DNA of 64,000 bases from Leptospira kobayashii (GCF_003114835.2 NZ_AP025028.1:3748001-3812000); one strand, 5' to 3'. Shown: positions 54,076 to 63,415, numbered from the stretch's first letter. The notes: generated by a model not told the origin, from the sequence alone. A program made the numbers and translations.

Positions 54076-55112
54076 TGAAAGCGGCGATTCTGCATAGCGG
54101 GCAAAGATCTCTCAAAGTCGAAGAAGTGGAATTACCGGAACTTTCCACTAACCAAGTTAAGGTGAAAATTAAAGCCTGCGGAATCTGCGGCTCCGATATT
54201 CATTTTGTTTTGCACGGTAAGATGAAATCCACATATTCTCCCTGTATCCCCGGTCACGAAATGTCCGGTGAAGTGATTCAGTTGGGTGAAACCGTCACAA
54301 AATTCAAGTTGGGTGACCGAGTGGTGGTAGGTGCGGGAACCAGTTGCGGAAAATGTTCTTATTGTCTCGCAGGTAGGGAAAATCTTTGCGAAGAGATCGG
54401 AGTATTCGGATTCAATCGAAGCGGCGGTTTTGCAGAATTCATTCATGTAGAGGAAAGATACCTTCACAAACTTCCGGATTCCATTCCGTTTCCGCAAGGC
54501 GCAATTCTCGCCGATGCTGTTTCCACACCCTATCATGCGATCAAATACCAAGGTGAATTGAAACCTGGAGAAACCGTAGCCATCATCGGTTGCGGCGGTT
54601 TGGGGATTCATGCGGTTGCCATAGCAAAAGCGTTAGGTGCCGGTAAGATCTTTGCCGTGGACATAGACAGAGGTTCTCTCGACAATGCTCTGTCTTACGG
54701 TGCAGATGAAGCCATCTTACTGGAAAAAAACATGCAACTGGGAAAGATTCTAAAAGAGAAAGCGAAAGGAATTGATCTGATCGCAGATTTTTCCGGCTTT
54801 ATGGCGAATATCGAAAGTAGCATTCGCAGTATGAATCGTGGAGGAAGGATCGTTCTCGTTGGGATTGGAAGAAACAAATTGGAAATCCCTATGCCTTTTT
54901 TTCTAATCGAAAGACAAATCCGGATTACAGGCTCCTATGGTTCTGATAGTCGTGCTATTCCTGAACTCATCCAACTTTATTCGGACAAAAAAATCGACTT
55001 AACCAAGTCCATCAGCGGCGTTCATAAGTTGGAAGATGTAAACGAATACCTCCATGCTTTAGAGGAAAAAAGAGAAAACCCGATTCGTTTTATCATCAAT
55101 CCTGAGCTTTAG
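54075..55112 (+). CDS. Zinc-dependent medium-chain dehydrogenase (threonine/sorbitol dehydrogenase-like)
   Basis: 345 residues, the normal MDR length. Catalytic zinc site: CGICGSDIHF (Cys) and PGHEMSGEVI (His/Glu). The structural zinc loop CGKCSYCLAGRENLC has four cysteines. The Rossmann site is VAIIGCGGLGIHAVAIAKALGA (about 173-194), followed by a D after strand 2 (AVDIDRGS) indicating NAD. Substrates in the subfamily are sugar alcohols, 2,3-butanediol or threonine; the pocket does not tell which. It is coupled to the preceding gene and meets the convergent PP2C gene with no gap (stops at 55112 and 55113). Confidence 0.9.
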   Translation: MKAAILHSGQRSLKVEEVELPELSTNQVKVKIKACGICGSDIHFVLHGKMKSTYSPCIPGHEMSGEVIQLGETVTKFKLGDRVVVGAGTSCGKCSYCLAGRENLCEEIGVFGFNRSGGFAEFIHVEERYLHKLPDSIPFPQGAILADAVSTPYHAIKYQGELKPGETVAIIGCGGLGIHAVAIAKALGAGKIFAVDIDRGSLDNALSYGADEAILLEKNMQLGKILKEKAKGIDLIADFSGFMANIESSIRSMNRGGRIVLVGIGRNKLEIPMPFFLIERQIRITGSYGSDSRAIPELIQLYSDKKIDLTKSISGVHKLEDVNEYLHALEEKRENPIRFIINPEL

Positions 55113-57080
55113 TCAGCTGTTTTTGTATTCGATGATGATAAAGGAAACGTCATCCTCCTGATGTTTCCAGGATTTGCAGAAATCGGATAAGTTGCCTTGT
55201 ACGGTTGTCTTTAGATTTTGAATGGACAAGTCCCTATTTTCCCATAACAGCCGTTTGAGTCTTTCTTCGTTGAACAACTCGTTTTTATCATTGTTTAGGT
55301 CCAATACACCATCCGTGTAGAGGAAAATCTTATCTCCCGGCAATAGTTGCGTCGATTCCTCTTTGTAATCACTTTCTGCAAAAACACCCAACGGCTTTCC
55401 TTTGGCACGATGTTCCAATAAAGCGGGTGAATTGTTGCGTAAAATAAAAAAACCGGGATGGCCTGCGTTGGAATAAATCAATTTGCCGCTCTCGGTATCT
55501 ATAAATAAATAAGATGCGGTAATGAATAGTCCTTTGGTTTTTCCGGAAAGATGTCTATTCATGAAATTAAAAACCCGAGTCGGGTATTGAATATATGCCT
55601 TGGCGCCTGTAAATGCCATCTTGGACATTGCCGCAACTACTGCGGAAGAAATTCCATGACCCGCAACATCGCATAACAAGATGCCCCAGTTGCCCAGGCT
55701 ATCGCAATCATGGTCAAAATAATCTCCCCCGATGCTATGTAAGGATTGGGTGAAAGCTACCAAATTGATATTTTCATCCTCTTTGATATGATCGGAAAGA
55801 AGAGATCTTTGCAATTCCTTTGCCAAAGCCATATCTTTATCAATGGCAAACAACCGTTCCAGATCCTTATTTTTTTTCTGAAGTTCCTTATTAAAATTAT
55901 CAATGGAACTAAGAATATTCCAATAATAACGAAATACAAAAAAACCGAAAAACAATATCATCACCCAAAAGCCTTGGTGGATGATTCTTTCTTTCCAGGG
56001 AAATATTCCCATATCTACAAGCGTATCATGGGAACCTGTGATTACAACTGCGAGCAAACCGTAAGTAACAAGTCTGAGTTTGGAATCTCCACGAATCAAA
56101 ATGTAGATGGAAGATAAAATAGCAATGATCCCTTCCGAAATCACCCACCAATTATAACTCCATTCCGCATTTAAAAAGGAAATCCCGCTATTCCAACTCA
56201 CCATCAAACAATAAATATATACGAGAATATGAATAAAAATCATAATCTCGAAAAGATTTTTAAAAAACGCGGGATAAACCTGTTTTAGAAATAACAATAA
56301 TAAAACCGGATAGATTGCAAAATTAATATATGTTAGGGGAATCGTAATTCTCGAATAATTAAGCAACGAAAAAGCAATGAATCCGTTCATGATCTCAATG
56401 ATTGCGCTGCTCAAAAGCAAAACGGAGAAATACAGATAAATTCTCTCTTCCCATTTCAAAAAGAACAAACCTAAAAATAACAAAGAAAGAACAATCAAAA
56501 CAGGGGAAAGAAACGTGCGTGCTACATTATCACGTAATAATTGAATCCATGAATGGGAATATTCTTCCAATCTGACTTTTCCATCCAAACCAACATAACC
56601 CTTGTAAGATGATTTGCAATGAACGTAAATATACCCACCCGGTTGGCCGGAAAGCGGAATAATATGAGGAAATACATAATCCCTTTCCCTAAAAGAATAA
56701 ACTTTTTTATCATTTTGATAAACGGTCGGCGATTCCAAAGCAATCTCGATAAATAAAGCGGGGTTTTTGTATTTATAAAGGTGATGATCGGAAAAACGAA
56801 TCCATAGATCATTTCCGGGAACGGTAACCATTCCCATTCGATGTGTCTCAAATCGCTCCCAGGAATTTTCCGATAATGAAGACGGATTGATTTCCTGCAA
56901 ATTGGCAGGAACAATTAGATACTCTGCTTTTGACTCGGAAACGGAAAATGAAGGAGAATCCTCGAAACCGTTTCCATACTGGGTATGGCAAGAAACTAAG
57001 AAGGCGAAAACGACCGAACAAGTCCATTGAAAGAAAAGAATCTTTCTCTCTTTGAATATTGTAATAGGTTTGACTTCCAT
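55113..57080 (-). CDS. 7TM membrane PP2C/SpoIIE phosphatase (7TMR-DISM-type)
   Basis: About 655 residues from the ATG at 57080 (TTG 57089 possible). The N-terminal segment KERKILFFQWTCSVVFAFLVSC is a signal or lipobox-like sequence (LVSC). Residues about 40-200 form an extracytoplasmic sensor, about 205-400 hold seven hydrophobic helices, then a short coiled coil and a PP2C/SpoIIE domain: HSIGGDYFDHDC (metal Asp), LLCDVAGHGISSAVVAAMSKM, YSNAGHPGFFILRN, LYTDGVLDLNN and HQEDDVSFIII. All metal ligands are kept. It would dephosphorylate a STAS-type protein in a partner switch. Confidence 0.88.
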   Translation of the reverse strand: MEVKPITIFKERKILFFQWTCSVVFAFLVSCHTQYGNGFEDSPSFSVSESKAEYLIVPANLQEINPSSLSENSWERFETHRMGMVTVPGNDLWIRFSDHHLYKYKNPALFIEIALESPTVYQNDKKVYSFRERDYVFPHIIPLSGQPGGYIYVHCKSSYKGYVGLDGKVRLEEYSHSWIQLLRDNVARTFLSPVLIVLSLLFLGLFFLKWEERIYLYFSVLLLSSAIIEIMNGFIAFSLLNYSRITIPLTYINFAIYPVLLLLFLKQVYPAFFKNLFEIMIFIHILVYIYCLMVSWNSGISFLNAEWSYNWWVISEGIIAILSSIYILIRGDSKLRLVTYGLLAVVITGSHDTLVDMGIFPWKERIIHQGFWVMILFFGFFVFRYYWNILSSIDNFNKELQKKNKDLERLFAIDKDMALAKELQRSLLSDHIKEDENINLVAFTQSLHSIGGDYFDHDCDSLGNWGILLCDVAGHGISSAVVAAMSKMAFTGAKAYIQYPTRVFNFMNRHLSGKTKGLFITASYLFIDTESGKLIYSNAGHPGFFILRNNSPALLEHRAKGKPLGVFAESDYKEESTQLLPGDKIFLYTDGVLDLNNDKNELFNEERLKRLLWENRDLSIQNLKTTVQGNLSDFCKSWKHQEDDVSFIIIEYKNS

Positions 57081-57114
57081 TTGTTTCAAAATCCATTATG
57101 AAGAAGAAGGTTCA

Positions 57115-57417
57115 ATGTACATGAATCCCAATCGTTTCCCAATCTTTTTTTGTTTGCTTGCGGTCAGTTTTTCTCTATCAAAAAACGTAAACGCACAAAC
57201 ACCCGTAACCCCCCAAGAGCCAATCAACCAAGACAAGATGGAATGTTATTCGATTCCTACGGAGATTGACGGTTTGGAGTTTGAGAAAAGCTTGAAATGT
57301 ATTACTAAAGATTCCATCTGTTACGTTTTAAGAGGTGTAGGCATCAGTTGCGTTCCCCGCAATGGAAAATACCCTCCCGAACTTCCCAATCTAACTCCAA
57401 CAAAGACGTATCCATGA
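57115..57417 (+). CDS. Small secreted protein
   Basis: About 100 residues from the ATG at 57115, preceded by GAAGAAGAAGG. Signal peptide MYMNPNRFPIFFCLLAVSFSLSKNVNA is cut before QTPV. The mature protein of about 74 residues has four cysteines (MECYSIP, LKCIT, SICYVL, ISCVP), probably two disulfides, and a proline-rich end. The stop overlaps the next start (ATGA), so it is coupled to the nitronate monooxygenase gene. I know no family for it. Confidence 0.65.
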   Translation: MYMNPNRFPIFFCLLAVSFSLSKNVNAQTPVTPQEPINQDKMECYSIPTEIDGLEFEKSLKCITKDSICYVLRGVGISCVPRNGKYPPELPNLTPTKTYP

Positions 57418-58355
57418 AAATCAAAACTCCCATCACAGAAATGCTAAAAATCGATCTACCGATCATAGCAGCTCCCATGTTTTTAGTATCTTACCCCGAG
57501 CTAGTTGTCGCCGTTTCGGAAGCAGGAGGAATCGGATGTTTTCCATCCCTCAACTACCGCACCCCCGAACAACTGAAAGACGGTTTACAGGAAATTCGTT
57601 CTAAAACGAAAAAACCGATCGGTGTAAATATCATTCTTCACAAAGATCATAATCCAAATTGGGCAAAACAATTTGAAGTCGTGATGGAAATGAAAGTGGA
57701 GCTGATCATTACAAGTCTTGGAACTCCCAGAACCATAGCAAAGGAAATCAAAGCAAACGGAGCGCATCTTTTTTGTGATGTTACCACTTTGAAACATGCA
57801 AACATCGTCGCCAAATCCGGCGCAGATGCATTGATCACCGTTGCACAAGGCGCTGGCGGCCATGCGGGAAACATAACACCTTTTGCACTTATTCCCTATC
57901 TCAAAAAAGAAACAGGACTTCCGGTCATTGCTGCAGGTGCAATCTCCGGTGGAGCACAAATGGCCGCAGCCTTTGCGTTAGGTGCTGATGCAGTGTATGT
58001 AGGAACAAAATTCATTGCCACTAACGAATCACGCGCCCAAAACGAATACAAACAAATGTTAATTGATTCTGTTCCTGAGGAAATCATCTATACTGAAAAA
58101 ATTTCCGGGATTCCCGCAAACTGGCTGGAGAAATCGGTTAGAAAATCTCCCGAGCTATTGGAAAACAGTCCGAGGAAAATCGCCGAAGGTCATGCAGGTG
58201 GTGAACACGCTATGGAACAAGAATACAAGCGCTGGAGAGATATTTGGTCCGCTGGCCAAGGTGTTGCGCAAATTGAAAATGTAAGACCTGCCAAAGAAGT
58301 CGTAGATGAAATGGTAAAAGAATACCTGGAAATCGTCTCCAGACTGCCCAGATAA
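57414..58355 (+). CDS. Nitronate monooxygenase / 2-nitropropane dioxygenase family
   Basis: About 313 residues from the ATG at 57414, overlapping the preceding stop (ATGA). TIM-barrel flavoprotein: IDLPIIAAPMFLVS at the start, AGGIGCFPSLNYRTPEQL, GVNIILHKDH, the active-site AQGAGGHAGN (His in GGHxG) and FMN-phosphate-binding AAGAISGGAQMAAAFALGADAVYVGTKF (about 177-204). It oxidises nitronates such as propionate-3-nitronate with FMN. Several relatives act as enoyl reductases (FabK), which cannot be fully excluded, but the sequence matches the nitronate-monooxygenase pattern better. Confidence 0.88.
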   Translation: MKIKTPITEMLKIDLPIIAAPMFLVSYPELVVAVSEAGGIGCFPSLNYRTPEQLKDGLQEIRSKTKKPIGVNIILHKDHNPNWAKQFEVVMEMKVELIITSLGTPRTIAKEIKANGAHLFCDVTTLKHANIVAKSGADALITVAQGAGGHAGNITPFALIPYLKKETGLPVIAAGAISGGAQMAAAFALGADAVYVGTKFIATNESRAQNEYKQMLIDSVPEEIIYTEKISGIPANWLEKSVRKSPELLENSPRKIAEGHAGGEHAMEQEYKRWRDIWSAGQGVAQIENVRPAKEVVDEMVKEYLEIVSRLPR

Positions 58356-58368
58356 AAATTAATATGAA

Positions 58369-58387
58369 CCGGGTGCAAAACACCCGG
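58369..58387 (+). terminator. Hairpin after the nitronate monooxygenase gene
   Basis: CCGGGTG-CAAAA-CACCCGG: a perfect 7-bp GC-rich stem with a 5-base loop, 14 bases after the stop. No U-tract follows on the plus strand, so it may act with other sequences. Confidence 0.6.
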
Positions 58388-58502
58388 GCTCATGACTCAA
58401 ACCAACCCTTCCTAGTTTAGTTTTCAATTCAAACGAATGATTTCGAATCAACGCTTGCCTTAGGCAAGTTGATGAAATCCGATTAACATCATGTTATTGG
58501 AT

Positions 58503-58657
58503 AAAAAGCGAACTTATTGGAAGAAAAATTTCAAGAATTGAGCTAAGATTCGACAAAAAGAAAGATTTGTGTTAGGCGGTTGATTGCAGCCCACGAACCT
58601 CACCCCCCAACCCTACACAGGGCGGGGGCCTTCAAGATTCGCGCGAAAATCTTATGT
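58503..58657 (+). repeat. Direct repeat, copy A (about 155 bp)
   Basis: Matches copy B at 61970-62126 over its whole length in the same orientation, roughly 85% identical by eye. The shared core includes AGAAAAATTTCAAGAAT and GCAGCCCACGAACCTCACC, then the hairpin CCCCCAACCCT-ACAC-AGGGCGGGGG (58604-58628) and TTCAAGATTC. Copy A lies between the convergent nitronate monooxygenase (+) and outer-membrane protein (-) genes. The 111 bases before it hold only a small hairpin (CTTGCC-TTA-GGCAAG). It is probably a dispersed intergenic element with bidirectional-terminator potential. Confidence 0.8.
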
Positions 58658-58695
58658 CACATCGGCTTGCACGTTTGACTAAAAGACATCACTTA

Positions 58696-59802
58696 TTAGA
58701 ATAAATATGTGTATGTCGGTCCTATTTCCCAACCTCTTAAATTAAGAGGATTGATTTCCGGTTCCGCATAAACTCCTCCTAATGTTACCCCGAAATTCTG
58801 ATGAAACATAAATGTTAATGATCCCCTTACTTCCCAAGCCGCCAATATGGGATTTCGCCTAACATCCGTTCTTATAATTAAAAAACGAAAAGGCGTGTAT
58901 TGCAATCTCAATCCAACGTTTCCGAAATCTTTGGCTATGGAATTGTACAATGGCAATGCATACGCACTTCCCAGATTTTGATATGCCCAAGAGCCGATAA
59001 TCGCTGCCGGGTCGGAAGGAAGGAAATTCGAATGATTTTGAACTGCGCCGAGTGTTGAAAAAACATTGGCATAAAATCTTGCATCACTGTATTGCAGATA
59101 AGGTTCCACTTCCAAACTTGCGAAAGGGTTAAATTTAAACCCTAAGGAAAACATATTGATCGTCATTTTATCATTTGCTTCCACTTTCGGAAAGGACACG
59201 TAATAATTATTTACGTTAGTTGATTCCATGACATTTTCCCATTGATAATTTCCGGAGCGAGTGAATTGCCTTATGGAAAAGACCGCTGTAAAAAGATCGG
59301 ATATCTTTTGATTATAATCAATTCTTGCATTGTGTATAACATGATTTGATTCCGCCTGGAAACTTTGCAGTGGAATGCCTCCGTTTTGGGCAGGATTCAT
59401 ATTGAATTGAATGGAAGTGTAACCATAACTGAAAAACCATTTATCATTCGACAAGGAAATGAGTGAGCCTTGGTTATTTCCGAAGCCTGTCGATGGAAAA
59501 TTCGTACTTCCCGTATTCGTAAGACCTGTTCTTCTCCCCACACCGGTATTATTGATCAGTCCTGAATTCGGATCCCTATAAACAAAAGGAATGTTCGGAT
59601 TGTTCTGAATGTTTGCCCCGCCATACCCCGCATATAAAACGAGTCTCCATCTTTCTTGTTCCGACGGTTTAGTATCATTTCCGGAAGGGTTATCGTTGGA
59701 TAGAGTAGCCAGCTTCTCCTTATTTTCCTTTGGAACATCTTGTGAAAAAATTGAAAATGTAACTAAAGTTAAAGATAGCAAAAAGTAAATTAAATATTTC
59801 AT
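58696..59802 (-). CDS. Putative outer-membrane beta-barrel protein
   Basis: 368 residues. Signal peptide MKYLIYFLLSLTLVTFSIFS is cut before QDVP, followed by a low-complexity N-terminal linker (about residues 22-50) and then about 14 amphipathic strands rich in aromatic and alternating polar residues (RLVLYAGYGGANI, WFFSYGYTSIQFNM, MFSLGFKFNPFASLEVEPYLQYSDARF). The C-terminal strand ends GPTYTYLF with terminal Phe, the BAM recognition signature. It is likely a porin or adhesin-like outer-membrane barrel. It is divergent from the MBL gene; the repeat A lies downstream. Confidence 0.8.
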   Translation of the reverse strand: MKYLIYFLLSLTLVTFSIFSQDVPKENKEKLATLSNDNPSGNDTKPSEQERWRLVLYAGYGGANIQNNPNIPFVYRDPNSGLINNTGVGRRTGLTNTGSTNFPSTGFGNNQGSLISLSNDKWFFSYGYTSIQFNMNPAQNGGIPLQSFQAESNHVIHNARIDYNQKISDLFTAVFSIRQFTRSGNYQWENVMESTNVNNYYVSFPKVEANDKMTINMFSLGFKFNPFASLEVEPYLQYSDARFYANVFSTLGAVQNHSNFLPSDPAAIIGSWAYQNLGSAYALPLYNSIAKDFGNVGLRLQYTPFRFLIIRTDVRRNPILAAWEVRGSLTFMFHQNFGVTLGGVYAEPEINPLNLRGWEIGPTYTYLF

Positions 59803-60163
59803 GCGAGAAAGTCCCGAACTATAAGATAAGGACTAAGCTTTTGAAACCTACAAAACCTACCAGAGAATATATTCGTTATTACAGAGGATTGGACACTATA
59901 TTGAATATATTAACAATATACTGAGATTTATTAGAAAAATAACTTTTAGAGATTTGGCCTGACTTTCCCAAAATAACCCTTTTCCGGCTATAGAATCTCT
60001 TTGGAATGCCTCAAGTGAACTTAGAGATAACTCCGTTATAACATAAATTTAATACGTTATGGTAAATTTAATCGTTGATTTAAGTTGATTGGATTCACTT
60101 AAATGGCCATGAGGATTTACGATTACTCAACTTCATTCGGATGCTATCGTAAAATTGGAGAAC
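59803..60163. promoter_or_regulatory. 361-bp divergent intergenic region
   Basis: A/T-rich region between the outer-membrane protein (-) and the MBL-fold (+) genes, presumably holding both promoters. It has short repeats, notably TAAATTTAATACGTTATGG next to TAAATTTAATCGTTGATT around 60046-60083 and a near-palindrome GTTATAAC. No ORF, tRNA or clear sigma-70 boxes could be assigned. Confidence 0.4.
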
Positions 60164-61954
60164 ATGCAGAAACACATTTATAAATTATACAAAAAGTGCA
60201 ATAGATTGTATGCGACTGATATTGCCCTTTTACTTACGCTTGTTATTCTCACTTTTAACTTATCGCAATGCAATCTGGTAAGACAAAAACCTACAACCAT
60301 CGCTTCCGATCATAAATTGGAAAATTTCAATAAAGAATTTGAGAAAAAAATCTATAACGTCGCACCGGGAGTTTATTCCGCAGTAGGTTTCGGTATAGCT
60401 AATTCCATACTAATTGTGGGAGATGATGGCTTGATCATCATCGATACGATGGATGATCTAAAATCCGGCAAAGAAGTATTCGATGAATTTAGAAAGATCT
60501 CCAATCTTCCGATCAAAGCGATTATATATACTCATAGTCATCCTGATCATATTTTCGGCTCTCAATCTTTTGCTGAAGGATCCAATCCCGAAGTTTACGC
60601 GCACGAAAGTTTATTACCTACAGTTCAAAAACTTGCGAGTGAAACAACACCTATCATCGGAACAAGAAGTGCCAGGATGTTCGGTAATTATTTGAAAGAC
60701 AATGATTTGGTAAACGTAGGAATCGGACCATACCAAGGATATAATTCCGAAACCAAGTTGGATTTTGTTCCTCCTACAAAAACCTTCAGAGATAGTCTTG
60801 AAATAAAAGTCTCAGGAGTCCGTTTGAAGTTGATTCATGCGCCCGGAGAAACAGACGATCAAATATATATTTATCTACCGGAAAAGAAAGTACTTATGTC
60901 GGGAGATAACTTTTATAAGGCGTTCCCTAATTTATATACGATCCGGGGAACTTGGTTTCGCAGTTTAAAGAATTGGTATAAATCTTTGGATATAATCCGT
61001 TCCATACGGCCCGAACATTTGATTCCAAGTCACGGCAAACCACTTTCAGGTACAGAAGAAATTGCCCAAGTGGTTACTGATTATCGAGATGCCGTCCAGT
61101 TTGTTCATGACCAATCCTTAAGAGGAATCAACGGAGGATTGAATCCGGACGATTTGGTAGACTATGTTAAACTACCTTCCCATTTATCAAAATCTCCCTA
61201 TCTTCAGGAAATTTATGGAAAGGTTGCTTGGTCAGTCAGATCTCTTTTCAACGGCAATCTAGGCTGGTTTAGCGGAGACTCTAATGATTTGCATCCTTTG
61301 AGTAGGGATCAAACGGCAAAATTATTGTCTGAGTTGGCCGGTGGAAAAGAAAATCTTTTGAGTTATGCGAAAACCAAATTTCAAAATGAAGACTTTCAAG
61401 CTTCTTTAACTTTAACTGGTCATTTATTACGCATTGATCCGAAAAATTCCGAAGCAAAGGATTTGAGAATCCGCTCATTGGAAGCATTGGGTAAAAAAGA
61501 GGAAAATGCAAATTCTCGCCATTACTACTTTACAGAAGCCTTGGAATTGAGAGACAACTTTGTAGCAAAATTACAAGTTAAACCCAGTCCTCAATTATTG
61601 AAAAGATATCCTGTATCGGTAATATTTTCCAGCTTTGTAACGAACCTGGATCCGATCGCAAGTTTGGAATTAGACGAAAAAGTGGGTTTCGTATTCACTG
61701 ATACTAACGAAAGTTTTACGATTCACTTAAGAAGGGGAGTCGCTGAAGTGATCCCAATACTCCACGATGATTCCGAAGTGATTGTCCATTTGGATTCCCA
61801 AGACTGGAAGGAAATATTAACCCGGATTAAAAACCCGGTTACAACTCTTCCCAAATTCGAATATAAAAAAGGAAACATTTTGAAATTCGCCCGATTTCTA
61901 AAGTTGTTTTCTCCCTTAGATCCGATTTTAAGTTACGAAAAACCGAAAGGCTAG
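60164..61954 (+). CDS. Alkyl sulfatase-like metallo-beta-lactamase-fold lipoprotein
   Basis: About 596 residues from the ATG at 60164 (a TTG at 60155 is possible). A long hydrophobic segment ending FNLSQC is a possible lipobox. The MBL domain has IYTHSHPDHIFGSQSF (THxHxDH, about residues 115-130) and HAPGETDDQIYIYLPEKKVLMSGDN, then FPNLYTIRGTWFRSLKNWYKSLD, the block typical of SdsA1-type alkyl sulfatases. A helical dimerisation region (about 320-410) and an SCP2-like C-terminal domain (about 470-590) complete the SdsA1 architecture. It probably cleaves alkyl sulfates or related esters in the envelope; the substrate is unproven. Repeat B follows it. Confidence 0.82.
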   Translation: MQKHIYKLYKKCNRLYATDIALLLTLVILTFNLSQCNLVRQKPTTIASDHKLENFNKEFEKKIYNVAPGVYSAVGFGIANSILIVGDDGLIIIDTMDDLKSGKEVFDEFRKISNLPIKAIIYTHSHPDHIFGSQSFAEGSNPEVYAHESLLPTVQKLASETTPIIGTRSARMFGNYLKDNDLVNVGIGPYQGYNSETKLDFVPPTKTFRDSLEIKVSGVRLKLIHAPGETDDQIYIYLPEKKVLMSGDNFYKAFPNLYTIRGTWFRSLKNWYKSLDIIRSIRPEHLIPSHGKPLSGTEEIAQVVTDYRDAVQFVHDQSLRGINGGLNPDDLVDYVKLPSHLSKSPYLQEIYGKVAWSVRSLFNGNLGWFSGDSNDLHPLSRDQTAKLLSELAGGKENLLSYAKTKFQNEDFQASLTLTGHLLRIDPKNSEAKDLRIRSLEALGKKEENANSRHYYFTEALELRDNFVAKLQVKPSPQLLKRYPVSVIFSSFVTNLDPIASLELDEKVGFVFTDTNESFTIHLRRGVAEVIPILHDDSEVIVHLDSQDWKEILTRIKNPVTTLPKFEYKKGNILKFARFLKLFSPLDPILSYEKPKG

Positions 61955-61969
61955 GTGGATTGCCGAGGC

Positions 61970-62126
61970 AAAAAGAGGAACTTATCGGAAGAAAAATTTC
62001 AAGAATCAGACTTAGGTTCGACAGAAAGAAGGATCTATGTTAGGCGGGTGGCTGCAGCCCACGAACCTCACCCCCCAACCCTAACAGGGCGGGGGCTTTC
62101 AAGATTCACGCTGAAAACTTATGTCT
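61970..62126 (+). repeat. Direct repeat, copy B (about 157 bp)
   Basis: Same orientation as copy A (58503-58657) and beginning 16 bases after the MBL gene stop. It contains the hairpin CCCCCAACCCT-AAC-AGGGCGGGGG at 62072-62095 with flanks matching copy A. It ends at the dsbD stop, so it too lies in a convergent gap and could terminate both genes. An ORF of 73 codons running through it is not supported as a gene. Confidence 0.8.
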
Positions 62127-62127
62127 C

Positions 62128-63411
62128 TTACCTTTTCCCTTCAATCGCGCCAATCATTCCTTTGGTGTCCAGATAGTCGGTGGTTTTGAATAGGACCTCT
62201 CCGTTTTCATCCAGAACCAAAAAGAAAGGTAAACCTATCTTTAGCTCCGTAAATCTAGGATCGTTTGCAAATGTTTCAAAAATTGGATCCGTATCGTATA
62301 CTTTCCATAAGATCGCTTTATTTTTTAAAACCTGATTTAAAGGAAGATTGGAAAGAGCGAGTTTTTGGAACTCTTTGCAGTTGGTACACCAATCCGCATA
62401 AAAATCCACAAAAATAGGTAGTTTTTTCTCCCGCGAAAGATCATGGACTGTTTTTTCTTCACGATACCATCTTAGATTTTCATGATCTTCCCAGGATGAT
62501 TCGTTCGTCGGCGGATTTCCACTCCACTCTTTCGATTTTGAAACAACCGCAAATAACGAAATACTAACTATAATTAAACTAGAAAGTGCCAATGCAGATT
62601 TCATTCGAATCGGTAGATAATCCGAAGAATTTTGCACAAAGAAAGCGGTAGTTAAAAGCAAAACCCATAAAATAAAAACTTGAAGCGTATTTGTTTCACT
62701 CCATCCGAATCCGGCACCTGCCTTCAAAAGATAGGTATATGAAAAGTAAAAAATCACTATAGCGAGTGCCCATTGTACATAACGCATCCACTTACCCGAC
62801 TTAGGAAGGGGAAGTCCGAAAACTCCTATGGCTAGAAAAGGAAGTCCCACACCTAAGCCGAATGCAAACATCTTGAGCGAAGTCTCTACCAAAGTCAAAA
62901 TTTCCAAAGAACCTTTGCTTGCGGTTACAATCTGCAAAAGAACTGCTACAACCACAGGACCGACACAAGGAGAAGATAACAAACCGGCACCCATTCCCAA
63001 AAGAAAACTACCCGTATAACTGGAATTTTGTGTAGATACTGCATTCTTTCCGAAAAAAGGAAGCTGAACGAATTCAATGGAAGAAAGTCCTAAAATGAAT
63101 AACAAATAAGCTAATACCAGATTGGTTTCAGGGTATCGTAAAAACTGATTGAAAAGCCCGCCGGTAAACCCCGCCACTACACCAAATAATAAATAAACGA
63201 ATGCAAGACCAAAATAATACAATAACGGATGAATCCATTTGTTTTGTCCTTGTCGGTTGCCAAGAATCCCTGCAGTGATCGGATACAAAGGATAAACACA
63301 AGGTAGCAAACTGGCAAGAAATCCGCCTAACGCCAACAAAAGGAAAATCGTGGGATGAAAGCCATTGCCGGCTAATTGTGATTCTATATATAGTTGTAGT
63401 TCTGAAATCAT
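62128..63411 (-). CDS. dsbD: Thiol:disulfide interchange protein DsbD-like (CcdA domain plus thioredoxin)
   Basis: 427 residues, shorter than E. coli DsbD because the N-terminal periplasmic alpha domain is absent. Residues about 20-305 hold eight hydrophobic helices with the two redox cysteines of the CcdA module in GGFLASLLPCVYPLYP (Cys38) and GLLSSPCVGPVVVAV. The C-terminal thioredoxin-like domain (about 320-427) has FYADWCTNCKEFQKL (CxxC). It should pass electrons from cytoplasmic thioredoxin to periplasmic partners. It faces the MBL gene across repeat B. The outer-membrane gene lies 4 bases upstream of its start on the same strand. Confidence 0.9.
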   Translation of the reverse strand: MISELQLYIESQLAGNGFHPTIFLLLALGGFLASLLPCVYPLYPITAGILGNRQGQNKWIHPLLYYFGLAFVYLLFGVVAGFTGGLFNQFLRYPETNLVLAYLLFILGLSSIEFVQLPFFGKNAVSTQNSSYTGSFLLGMGAGLLSSPCVGPVVVAVLLQIVTASKGSLEILTLVETSLKMFAFGLGVGLPFLAIGVFGLPLPKSGKWMRYVQWALAIVIFYFSYTYLLKAGAGFGWSETNTLQVFILWVLLLTTAFFVQNSSDYLPIRMKSALALSSLIIVSISLFAVVSKSKEWSGNPPTNESSWEDHENLRWYREEKTVHDLSREKKLPIFVDFYADWCTNCKEFQKLALSNLPLNQVLKNKAILWKVYDTDPIFETFANDPRFTELKIGLPFFLVLDENGEVLFKTTDYLDTKGMIGAIEGKR

Positions 63412-63415
63412 AAAA

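Noticed and set aside
58441..58502. Upstream extension of the repeat A coding-like frame
   Set aside because: The frame is open back to a stop at 58438 but has no start codon and no similarity to copy B beyond the repeat, so it is not called as a gene.
61955..62176. Plus-strand frame of 73 codons through repeat B
   Set aside because: It lies in the repeat and runs into dsbD antisense; the matching frame in copy A has a stop, so it is not conserved.
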